NCBI GenBank assembly: GCA_030613505.1
Contig: JAUWLW010000053.1
Coordinates: 1 to 17,383, forward strand
Length of the DNA stretch: 17,383 nucleotides
Direction of reading: 5' to 3'
From: Candidatus Zixiibacteriota bacterium
Lineage (GTDB): Bacteria; RBG-13-66-14; B26-G2; WVWN01
The position numbers and the translations under genes were made by a program. Under the pieces are notes generated by a model. It made no database searches and was not told the DNA's origin. It saw nothing but the letters and a program-made list of their open reading frames with translations. This document shows positions 6,661 through 15,121 of the stretch, piece after piece (position 1 is the stretch's first letter; every line of letters begins with the position of its first letter).

Positions 6661-8181
6661 ATGGGCTTTGAAAAAGAAAAGGAAGAGGGCGAAATAATCG
6701 ACGCCGAGATTTGGTACGTTTATTCGTACGATCTAGGTTTGGAGGTACAGGAGTGGAAAACTGATATAGAAGGCTTTTTTAATATAAGTTCCATTTTAGC
6801 AATAATAAGACCCGAGGATGATTTTTTATATTTTAAAGGCGAAGAGAGTTTAGTTTGTACGAAGGTAAATTGGGAAAAGAAGTATTTCCCTAAGGGTTTT
6901 AGTTTCTCTAAAAGCTTAGAATTCGTTTCCGAAAAACACAGGGACTACGTATATAATTTATTAGCTTTTAGGCTTTCCGAACTATCTACTCCGGCTTTTA
7001 GCCGGGATTTCGCAGGGACCCCTGATTATATAAAAGGTATTTTATTACCTTTTTATGCGGAATTCGATTTAGGGGGCGAATCTACAAAAATTTACTTTGA
7101 ACCTTTCTTTAGGATAAACTACGATGGCGTTTTATTTTTGGAATATAGGTTAGTAGTAAAAAACCTCGAAACGGCGGAGTTTATTAATAGGACTAATTTA
7201 TTTACTTATCCGATACACCGTTTACATTGCCCATTAGAAATCGCTATCGCAAATCAGCACCTTGCTTCTATTTCTCACGGGGTAGTTTACAATTCGAAAA
7301 AATACCAAAAGGTAATGGAGGCTATAGAAACCGCGGAAATTTACTCCGAAGAAGTGGATTGTTTACCTAATTACGTCCTTCATACTTTCGAATTCGAAGG
7401 AAGCGGGCCGTTTTTTTTGGGGAATTTAAATGAGATATTTAAATACCTGTTTTTAAGAATTTTACGAGGCAAAGAAATAAAAAAAACGAAAGAATTGATA
7501 ACCCCGCTCAGATCCGGTTTTTGGCAGCAAACGATTTTCATCGTAGTTAGGGAGTTCGAAGACCAAGTGGATAATAATGAAACTAACTATAAAGAACACA
7601 AAGAACTAATAACGAAATTATTTAACAGGTCTTGTAAATACGCGCCTGGGTTAGCGCCTAGCTTAGAGGCTAACGTTCGCGTTTTCGATGACTATTTACT
7701 TTTCATAAATCCCGGTTTATTTCTTAAAGTATATAATAGTAATTACATTTCCAGTATTAAGGTTCCTGAGGGTGGTTCTCGCGATTTGGAATTCGCTCAT
7801 TTAGACGGGAGTACGTTGGGTATTATAGAATACTTCCTATCTTTGTATATGTTGAGTCGGATTACTTTAGATGTTTTGCTTTTTAGTAAAAAGCCTAAAC
7901 TGAAAACGATATTTGATTTGAAGGAAAGGGTACATTTTCAAAAGGGTTTCGTAGAACTGACTAGTATCGGCGCGGGGGAGGTTGCTGATTTGTTGGAAAA
8001 AGCAAAGGAAGTATTTAATTTATACGATTGTGAGAATACGGCAACAATTATTTCCGACGACCTTATGAGAAGGGAAATTCATAAATTAACAAAAGCGCAA
8101 AACATTATTCTGTTAATACTTACGTTCGTTCTCGTATTAATAGGCATTACCTCTTTTTTTGTTTTATTATTTAATTCATAA
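6661..8181 (+). CDS. unknown 506-residue protein with a C-terminal membrane anchor, AT-rich
   Basis: The ATG at 6661 follows AAGGGG (6649-6654). The N-terminus is highly charged and acidic (MGFEKEKEEGEIID) without a signal peptide, so the large domain of about 480 residues is probably cytoplasmic. A single strongly hydrophobic segment at about 481-504 (NIILLILTFVLVLIGITSFF) would anchor the C-terminus in the inner membrane. I see no P-loop, HExxH, nuclease or helicase motif and do not recognise the family. Composition differs sharply from its surroundings: Leu is mostly TTA and 16 of 60 bases are G or C in 6781-6840, against 44 of 60 in 10681-10740 of clpC. This suggests horizontal origin. 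The stop at 8181 lies six bases before the ATG of a decayed clpC start. The second AT-rich membrane gene follows at 8385 and may be its partner. Confidence 0.85.
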   Translation: MGFEKEKEEGEIIDAEIWYVYSYDLGLEVQEWKTDIEGFFNISSILAIIRPEDDFLYFKGEESLVCTKVNWEKKYFPKGFSFSKSLEFVSEKHRDYVYNLLAFRLSELSTPAFSRDFAGTPDYIKGILLPFYAEFDLGGESTKIYFEPFFRINYDGVLFLEYRLVVKNLETAEFINRTNLFTYPIHRLHCPLEIAIANQHLASISHGVVYNSKKYQKVMEAIETAEIYSEEVDCLPNYVLHTFEFEGSGPFFLGNLNEIFKYLFLRILRGKEIKKTKELITPLRSGFWQQTIFIVVREFEDQVDNNETNYKEHKELITKLFNRSCKYAPGLAPSLEANVRVFDDYLLFINPGLFLKVYNSNYISSIKVPEGGSRDLEFAHLDGSTLGIIEYFLSLYMLSRITLDVLLFSKKPKLKTIFDLKERVHFQKGFVELTSIGAGEVADLLEKAKEVFNLYDCENTATIISDDLMRREIHKLTKAQNIILLILTFVLVLIGITSFFVLLFNS

Positions 8182-8187
8182 ATGGCT

Positions 8188-8271
8188 ATGTAAGAATATT
8201 TGTACGATAATCAGCAGGAGGCCGTCCGCTCGCCGCAGGAGTCGGCCAAGGCGCTGGGCGCCGCGCAGATT
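8188..8271 (+). pseudogene. decayed fragment of the clpC 5' end
   Basis: Read from ATG 8188, codons 1-28 align without gaps to codons 1-28 of clpC (from 9169); I count 65 of 84 bases identical. The longest shared run is 18 bases, CGCAGGAGTCGGCCAAGG, at 8234-8251. Residues EAVRS, QESAK and GAAQI are kept. Codon 2 is TAA instead of GAA, and similarity ends near 8271 before a stop at 8281, so it cannot make a Clp protein. It is a GC-rich patch inside AT-rich DNA. Homology begins at the start codon, with unrelated sequence upstream of each copy. Confidence 0.82.
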
Positions 8272-8310
8272 AGGGGTTACTAACTCATTTTAAGCATAGT
8301 CGGCGATTAA

Positions 8311-8334
8311 ATTAAACCAAACGCGTTTTTTAAT
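8311..8334. repeat. inverted repeat in the leader of the gene at 8385
   Basis: ATTAAA-CC-AAACG (8311-8323) is followed directly by its complement CGTTT-TTTAAT (8324-8334), with only a CC bulge. Its core AAACGCGTTT is a perfect palindrome. It lies 51 bases before the start codon of the next gene. It could be an operator, or a weak terminator for the gene ending at 8181, because the right arm contains six T residues. Confidence 0.4.
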
Positions 8335-8384
8335 CAACGGCTATCACCAGTGAGCGGTTTTTAAATAAAAGCGGAGGTAACGAG

Positions 8385-9158
8385 ATGGACCCGAAATTGT
8401 TTATCTCTACTTATTTCGCCGGCGGTATATTTTTTTTAACGGTTATAATTACTTTTTCCGCAGTAAGTAATGGATTAACCGAATTTGAGAATTTGTATAC
8501 AAAAATCGGTTTGGGCGGAGCCGCAGGTTTAATAGCTTTAGCGCCCGTTCTTGGTTTTCTAATTGGAACATTGCATATAGTCTTACGCCGTTTTGGTTGC
8601 TTTTTGCTCGGTCCCCGCCACGACCGTTCCGGAAGGACCCTTAATTGCTGGAATTTCCACGATGACACGATAAGGATAGAGCTAAAGGAATATATTTTGA
8701 ATAGTATAGGTCGTAATGTTGATACAAACGCACTCGAGAAAATGTCGCCGGATGCTTTTTTAAGCTTTTTTACTTTTAAGGATTTCCCGAAAGAATTATC
8801 CGATTGGCGGAGGAGGTTGAACGGCGGCCAATTGGCCGGTATTAATAACTCACTCGCTGTTTGGTTGGGTTTTTCTTTAAGTTTTCTTGTGATTTATATA
8901 AAAGGCGGTTGTATCGCCGTCAATATAGAAGGATTTTACATTGTGGGTTTTTTCGCGCTCGTTTTTATGTCCCTCTTTCTTATCCAAGCGGTCCGTTGTT
9001 ATTACGAGGAAAGGCATTTGTACGAATTGGTATTTTATTTCTTATGGTCCGAAGAACCGGAAGTAAAGACCTGTAAGGAAACAAAGTCGTGGAAAAAAAC
9101 GGCTGAAGAGATTTCTAATAGAATCCGCAGAATCTTAAACGTAAAAAAGGATGAGTAA
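8385..9158 (+). CDS. unknown four-helix membrane protein, AT-rich
   Basis: The ATG at 8385 has a strong GGAGGT site at 8373-8378. The 257-residue product has four hydrophobic segments: about residues 6-28, 43-68, 155-175 and 183-204. A loop of about 85 residues between segments 2 and 3 contains CWNFHDDTIRIELKEYIL and a DWRRRLNGGQ stretch, and a charged tail (EEISNRIRRILNVKKDE) ends the protein. Both termini are probably on the same side, likely cytoplasmic. No enzymatic motif is visible and I do not recognise the family. Composition is AT-rich like the gene at 6661. It lies between a decayed clpC start (8188-8271) and the intact clpC, whose ATG is only 10 bases past its stop, so clpC is probably cotranscribed and may depend on this gene's promoter and translation. 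Confidence 0.82.
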   Translation: MDPKLFISTYFAGGIFFLTVIITFSAVSNGLTEFENLYTKIGLGGAAGLIALAPVLGFLIGTLHIVLRRFGCFLLGPRHDRSGRTLNCWNFHDDTIRIELKEYILNSIGRNVDTNALEKMSPDAFLSFFTFKDFPKELSDWRRRLNGGQLAGINNSLAVWLGFSLSFLVIYIKGGCIAVNIEGFYIVGFFALVFMSLFLIQAVRCYYEERHLYELVFYFLWSEEPEVKTCKETKSWKKTAEEISNRIRRILNVKKDE

Positions 9159-9168
9159 GTAGGTCGTC

Positions 9169-11685
<2,517 letters not shown>

Positions 11686-11742
11686 GTACGTACGGCGGCG
11701 GCGCCGACCTCGCTCGGCAAGGTCAAGACGCTGTTCCGGTAA
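11686..11742 (+). pseudogene. orphan C-terminal motif in frame behind the clpC stop codon
   Basis: After the clpC TAA (11683-11685) the same frame continues as VRTAAAPTSLGKVKTLFR and ends at a TAA (11740-11742). The last ten residues match the C-termini encoded at 1424 (SLGKVKALYK), 14337 (SVGRVKALFR) and 17215 (SVGGVKALFH). The stretch has no start codon of its own with a ribosome site. It looks like the 3' remnant of a lost exported-protein gene, or a former clpC tail cut off by a new stop. Stop-codon readthrough is possible but unsupported. Confidence 0.6.
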
Positions 11743-11789
11743 GCAAATTTTATAGGTTTTCGACTCGGACCGGTTCCCAGGAGGAATCT

Positions 11790-12443
11790 ATGCCGGATTA
11801 TGACGTGGAAGCGGTGCACCAGGACGCCATAGAGTACTACCGCCTGACGCTCGCGCTCCATCAAAAGGACTCCCACGCGCCCGAAACGGCGAAGGCGGAC
11901 GAAGCGGTCCTGGCGATGGTCCGCGAGACGCCCGACGTCCTCGAGATGAACAAGCAGATGATGGAGGGGGGCCTGGCGTTCGCCGTGGCGCGGGCCATAG
12001 CCGTTGACGGCGCCAACTTCCAGGCCGAGGTCTACGAGGAGCTGGACGAGGCGCCGCAGGCCGAGCAGTGGCGCAAGCGCGCGCAGGCCCTCGCCGCCTC
12101 CGAGGATATGGACCGGCTCTACGACGTCTCGAGCAAGATGGACGCGGAGGAGGCGCCGGTCAAGGAGAACGAGGCGCGGCTCAGGTCGCTCGCGCAGACG
12201 GTGGTCGAGAAACTCCTCCTGGTGGAGGCCAGCCCCGCCGGCACCGACCTCGACGAGCAGCCCAAGACGACGCTGGTCGCCTCCCTCGACGAGCTCGCCC
12301 AGCGGTTCCCCGGCCTACGCTTCGCCGACGTGCTCAAGTTGCCGCGCGTCCGCAAACGTCTTTTTTATCCCGACAAGGAGCTCGCTCGCCTGGCCGAGAT
12401 CTTCGAGAAGGTAAACAAGGAGCGGTTGGGGGGTCGGTACTAA
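11790..12443 (+). CDS. unknown helical cytoplasmic protein, first of a coupled pair
   Basis: The ATG at 11790 sits five bases after a strong AGGAGG (11779-11784). The 217-residue product is predicted almost entirely helical and is rich in Glu, Ala and Lys, with no signal peptide or membrane segment. Heptad-like stretches run through residues about 85-145 (EAPQAEQWRKRAQALAASED onward). The C-terminal part contains FPGLRFADVLKLPRVRKRLF and ends in a basic helix. I do not recognise a family; a distant likeness to short YlbF/YmcA-type helical proteins crossed my mind but has no motif support. The stop overlaps the next start (TAATG at 12441-12445), so the two are translationally coupled and probably work together. 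It begins 104 bases after clpC with no terminator between, so readthrough from clpC is possible. Confidence 0.85.
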   Translation: MPDYDVEAVHQDAIEYYRLTLALHQKDSHAPETAKADEAVLAMVRETPDVLEMNKQMMEGGLAFAVARAIAVDGANFQAEVYEELDEAPQAEQWRKRAQALAASEDMDRLYDVSSKMDAEEAPVKENEARLRSLAQTVVEKLLLVEASPAGTDLDEQPKTTLVASLDELAQRFPGLRFADVLKLPRVRKRLFYPDKELARLAEIFEKVNKERLGGRY

Positions 12444-13948
12444 TGGACCCGGCCGTAAAGCAGATGATCGACGGCTTCAGGATGGGCGTGGACGCGCAGT
12501 CGTCCATGATAAGCGATAAGTCGCTTTTGGAACCCATTCGCGACGTTATAACGGAAATGGAGATTGCAGCCGCCGAGCCGGGAATGGACATGATGAAGTT
12601 CCAGGAGCGGCTCAACGCCTCGGGCTTGATGACCAAATACGGCGAGGCCGTGGCCAAGCTGAGCGAGGCGCAGGTGGCGGCGATGGACCAGAAGATCGAA
12701 CAGATGGACCAGTACGCCGCCGAGGCCAAGCCGGTCGACCTCGAGACGCTGGACATCACGGACCTCGAAATCGTCCTCGGCCCCCAGCGCCAGGTCTACA
12801 ACACCACCGTCAAAGACAACGAGACGCTGCCACATCAAAAAGAAGCGTACGAAAAATTCTTCGCGCTGGCGGAAGAATGTAAAACCATCCCTGAGTTCAA
12901 CCGTCGCGCCAAGGCCGAAGGCCACTACGACCACCTGGGCATGTCGGCCACCTGGGACGCCAACGTGAACACGTTCAACGTCGAAGTCCAGCACCAACAG
13001 GCCGACATGACAACGTACGGCCTGGACGCGCTGGAGGCCGTGCGCGACAACCCGTTCCCGGAAACGGTGGTGTACGCGCTCAACCGCCTGGCGCTTCTCA
13101 ACGAGCGCAAGATGGCCGTGCGGTGGAGCCGCTTCGACCCGGTGAACGGCTTCGCCGGCGAGTTGTCGGCGTATCTCATATTGGTCCACACCGAGGAGCA
13201 GCGGCAGAAGGCCGTCAACATGTACGAGCTGGCGCGGGAGCTCACCGGCCTCGACGTCGACGGCTTCTTCGCGCAGCCGTACTTCCGCCAGCTGCTGGAG
13301 AAGGGCGACGCGGGGCAGCGCGCCGAGCACGGCCCGGATTATTTGGGCTTAATCGCGTTCCTGCGCGCTGGCTGGTTCCTCGACGCGGTCCTCTCGCCCG
13401 ACGAGAAGAAGGCGTTTGCCGAACGCAAGGAAATCCCCAGGCCGCCGGCCTGTCCCTATCCCTACCGCACCGGCCCCGTGGGCGGCGTTGAGTTGACGCC
13501 GGCGGAGCCGCCTTTCGCCGTCGCCACCGACCAGCCTTATCCGGTAAAGCTTACGCTGACCAACGCCGCCGCGGAGGCGCGGCAGTTGGATGCCAAGAAG
13601 GGCCTGCGGATGTGGGTCTTTTCGGAAGAGGGCGTGGAGGCGAAGAAAGTCGAGGTCAAGCTGCCGGCCGAACTAGCGGCGGGCGCCTCGGAGGTTGTAG
13701 AGGGCGACCTATTCGCGTGGGGCTTGCCGAAGGAGGAGCGCCTATTCATGGTCGCGTTCGACGTCGGCCTGGCCGGCGAATATAGCTGCGACCTGGCGGC
13801 GAAGTACGCCGAGCTGAAGGGCCTCTCGCCGGCGATGGTTCCCGACCACTTCCTGGAGCCGTTCGAGGGCGGCGCCGCCACGGCCCCGGCCTTCGCCTTC
13901 CCGCACAGGCCCGTCCCGGCCTATCCGTTCCCCATACCTATCGAATAG
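12443..13948 (+). CDS. unknown 501-residue cytoplasmic protein, second of a coupled pair
   Basis: The start is the ATG at 12443, overlapping the upstream stop by one base; the frame stays open further upstream, but that part overlaps the preceding gene. The N-terminal 125 residues are helical and Met/Gln-rich (MDPAVKQMIDGFRMGVDAQ, then AKLSEAQVAAMDQKIEQMDQ). A mixed central region (about 130-340) contains WDANVNTFNVEVQHQQADM and NRLALLNERKMAVRWSRFDP. From about residue 347 a beta-sandwich-like domain follows (VELTPAEPPFAVATDQPYPV). The tail is rich in Pro and aromatics (PHRPVPAYPFPIPIE). There is no signal peptide or membrane segment. I do not recognise the family. Translational coupling implies balanced output with the 217-residue partner. 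Several hairpins follow from 13964. Confidence 0.88.
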   Translation: MDPAVKQMIDGFRMGVDAQSSMISDKSLLEPIRDVITEMEIAAAEPGMDMMKFQERLNASGLMTKYGEAVAKLSEAQVAAMDQKIEQMDQYAAEAKPVDLETLDITDLEIVLGPQRQVYNTTVKDNETLPHQKEAYEKFFALAEECKTIPEFNRRAKAEGHYDHLGMSATWDANVNTFNVEVQHQQADMTTYGLDALEAVRDNPFPETVVYALNRLALLNERKMAVRWSRFDPVNGFAGELSAYLILVHTEEQRQKAVNMYELARELTGLDVDGFFAQPYFRQLLEKGDAGQRAEHGPDYLGLIAFLRAGWFLDAVLSPDEKKAFAERKEIPRPPACPYPYRTGPVGGVELTPAEPPFAVATDQPYPVKLTLTNAAAEARQLDAKKGLRMWVFSEEGVEAKKVEVKLPAELAAGASEVVEGDLFAWGLPKEERLFMVAFDVGLAGEYSCDLAAKYAELKGLSPAMVPDHFLEPFEGGAATAPAFAFPHRPVPAYPFPIPIE

Positions 13949-13963
13949 GACGATATAGCGTAA

Positions 13964-14000
13964 CGGCGGGCGGTATTGATTAACTAATACCGCCGCGCCG
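13964..14000. terminator. hairpin after the coupled unknown genes
   Basis: CGGCG-GGCGGTATT (13964-13977) pairs with AATACCGCC-g-CGCCG (13986-14000): 14 base pairs with a one-base bulge and an eight-base loop. It starts 16 bases past the stop at 13948. No T-run follows on either strand, so it may be an RNA-stabilising hairpin or part of a two-step terminator with the next one. Confidence 0.5.
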
Positions 14001-14034
14001 GTGCCAGGGAAATGAATCGTCCGCCACCGGCAGC

Positions 14035-14061
14035 AAAGCCGCCCCTCGGGGCGGCTTTTTT
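14035..14061 (+). terminator. intrinsic terminator
   Basis: AGCCGCCCC (14037-14045) pairs with GGGGCGGCT (14048-14056) and is followed by a run of six T residues (14056-14061). It is preceded by AAA, so it may work on both strands. The same AAAGCCGCCCCT core recurs at 14289 and 17164. It most likely ends the transcript of the 11790-13948 pair. Confidence 0.85.
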
Positions 14062-14090
14062 ATAAGAAGGCGCTCGGCCCCATATAAAGT

Positions 14091-14177
14091 GAGAGAGCCG
14101 GCCAAAAGGACGGCTCTCTCTGTATAGGGAGGGAGGGTTCTGGGATAAATAACGGCCCCCGAATAATTCGCCTCACC
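14091..14177 (-). ncRNA. candidate small RNA in the intergenic region
   Basis: The minus-strand promoter at 14184-14213 would start a transcript near 14177. Reading along the minus strand, the first strong structure is GAGAGAGCCG (14120-14111) pairing with CGGCTCTCTC (14100-14091) around a 10-base loop, giving an RNA of about 87 bases. A second possible stop is the hairpin at 14056-14037. No ribosome site precedes the only short open frame, an ATG at about 14174 running for 38 codons without conserved character. The 5' half is C-rich (complement of the G-quadruplex motif). Target and function are unknown. Confidence 0.4.
14127..14144 (+). other. canonical G-quadruplex motif
   Basis: GGGAGGGAGGGTTCTGGG fits the G3-N1-G3-N1-G3-N4-G3 pattern with very short loops, which favours a stable quadruplex in plus-strand DNA. 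It lies within the candidate minus-strand RNA gene, whose transcript would carry the C-rich complement. Quadruplex formation on the non-template strand could favour R-loops or pausing. Confidence 0.55.
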
Positions 14178-14183
14178 ATCTGT

Positions 14184-14213
14184 ATTATAACTTAAAACGT
14201 CATTAATAGTCAA
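14184..14213 (-). promoter_or_regulatory. strong sigma70-like promoter on the minus strand with no gene behind it
   Basis: On the minus strand, TTGACT (14213-14208) and a perfect TATAAT (14189-14184) are separated by 18 bases in AT-rich sequence. This is the best promoter match in the window, yet no credible protein gene lies downstream before 13948, where the plus-strand gene ends. It supports a short non-coding transcript. Confidence 0.6.
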
Positions 14214-14284
14214 GAAAAAAATAACGCGGCTCGCGCCCGCGCGAAGGTGCCTTGGCCGGCGCCGGAGCGTTAGGCCCGGGCGTA

Positions 14285-14350
14285 ACCGAAAGCCGCCCCT
14301 CGAGGGGCGGCTTTTATAAAAGGAGGTAGTTAGCGTTTAGCGGAACAGCG
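14285..14350. repeat. direct repeat, copy A: terminator plus 3' end of an Omp28-like gene
   Basis: This segment is nearly identical to 17159-17228, differing mainly in the loop of the hairpin and a few bases. The 24 bases 14317-14340 are identical to 17195-17218. It holds a perfect 22-base palindrome, a 3' UTR with an anti-Shine-Dalgarno-like stretch, the stop codon and the last codons of the gene. The two copies flank the 14755-17131 cassette in direct orientation. Confidence 0.8.
14289..14315. terminator. terminator at the 3' end of the Omp28-like fragment
   Basis: AGCCGCCCCTC (14291-14301) is followed by its exact complement GAGGGGCGGCT (14302-14312), a perfect 22-base palindrome. It has TTTT on the plus strand and TTTCGG on the minus strand. 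It lies 24 bases beyond the minus-strand stop at 14337 and probably works in both directions. Confidence 0.75.
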
Positions 14351-14630
14351 CTTTGACGCGCCCTACCGAGGCGGGTTCGACGGCGTAGGCCGACTCGAGT
14401 ATGCCGGCCCGGGCGTTTTTGACCTCTTTTCCGGTGGGGTCCTGGACGAAGACGGATAGGCCGAGGGCGGCCTCTTTCCAGCCGCTCTGAATAGTAAACT
14501 CGTGGGTGAATTCCTCGTTCTGACCCTGGCCCGTAATGGTAAGGTTCTTGGTGGTGAAGCCGCGCTCGACGAAGCGGTAGTGGCCACCGACCTTGTCCTC
14601 CCACAGGACGATGTGGCAGACGTGGCCCAA
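14337..14630 (-). pseudogene. 5'-truncated Omp28-like protein fragment with C-terminal motif SVGRVKALFR
   Basis: About 97 residues remain (start TTG 14630; the frame is open only to a stop at 14651-14649). The content resembles the C-terminal part of Omp28-related or thioredoxin-fold outer-membrane proteins: VLWEDKVGGHYRFVERGF, then a strand ending FTHEFTI, a Trp, LGLSVFVQD and GKEVKNA. There is no signal peptide, Shine-Dalgarno or plausible start. Upstream DNA turns abruptly AT-rich at about 14,631. It matches the C-terminus of the gene running off the window at 17383 (28 of 53 residues identical by my count), including the end EPASVGRVKALFR. It is most likely the 3' remnant of a gene whose front was lost when the AT-rich cassette arrived, though a short expressed product cannot be excluded. 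Confidence 0.65.
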
Positions 14631-14707
14631 ACGTAGGTTTAGGGCTACCTAATGTTAAATAGTCATTTAAAGTATAAAAAATATAGTGTAACTACCGCAT
14701 TTTGTGC

Positions 14708-14736
14708 TTGACTAATAACCTGCTTTATGTTACGTT
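14708..14736 (+). promoter_or_regulatory. weak promoter candidate for the metalloprotease cassette
   Basis: TTGACT (14708-14713) is a good -35, but the hexamer 17 bases downstream, TACGTT (14731-14736), is a poor -10. The whole 14640-14754 gap is AT-rich and gene-free. The gene at 14755 has no Shine-Dalgarno, so a short-leader or leaderless mRNA is possible. Confidence 0.3.
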
Positions 14737-14754
14737 TTTTACGGTGATTAAAAT

Positions 14755-15117
14755 ATGGTTCGTTTATTGACACTATTGTTAATATTTATAGCTCAAACCA
14801 CGATAAGTTGTACTTCGGGGTTTGAAGAAGTATATGCCGCCCCGTGGATCCATTCGGTTACCGAAAATAAAGGTGAGATTGAAATAATTTGGTCTTCTTT
14901 TACGGGAGACGATGAATTGTTACGGTTCAAATTAGACGAAAGAAAAAGTGTTTGGGAACTGGAATACAAGAAAAAAACTAAATACCTTAATTACGTCGAC
15001 AATTATTATTTAAAACCGGGCTCTATTTACGGATATATCGTTATCGACAGGGTAGGTAATAGGTCTCGGCTTAAGGCTATAAGGTACCGAGGTTTAACTG
15101 CTAAATACGGAGGTTGA
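14755..15117 (+). CDS. small secreted or lipoprotein Fn3-like protein
   Basis: The 120-residue product starts with a hydrophobic signal segment (MVRLLTLLLIFIAQTTIS) followed directly by Cys19. TISC is a poor lipobox, so it may be a lipoprotein or an ordinary secreted protein. The remaining 100 residues look like one fibronectin type III-like beta-sandwich: a W in IEIIWSSF, then YLNYVDNYYLKPGSIYGYIV, and a typical final strand DRVGNRS. No Shine-Dalgarno is visible before the ATG. The end overlaps the GGAGGT site of the metalloprotease gene four bases downstream, so the two are almost certainly cotranscribed and coupled. Composition is AT-rich. A role as accessory, anchor or binding partner of the protease is inference. 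Confidence 0.8.
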   Translation: MVRLLTLLLIFIAQTTISCTSGFEEVYAAPWIHSVTENKGEIEIIWSSFTGDDELLRFKLDERKSVWELEYKKKTKYLNYVDNYYLKPGSIYGYIVIDRVGNRSRLKAIRYRGLTAKYGG

Positions 15118-15121
15118 TGAC

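Noticed and set aside
6585-9168. Insertion sequence, prophage or integrative element with its own recombinase
   Set aside because: No transposase, integrase, phage gene, terminal inverted repeats or clear target duplication is visible; only composition and the clpC remnant suggest transfer.
12440-13330. Minus-strand open frame of 296 codons opposite the 501-residue gene
   Set aside because: Shadow of the coupled gene pair; no ribosome site or recognisable domain.
13980-14213. Minus-strand open frame of 77 codons in the intergenic region
   Set aside because: It spans hairpins and the promoter itself, has no ribosome site and no protein-like features; a non-coding transcript explains the region better.
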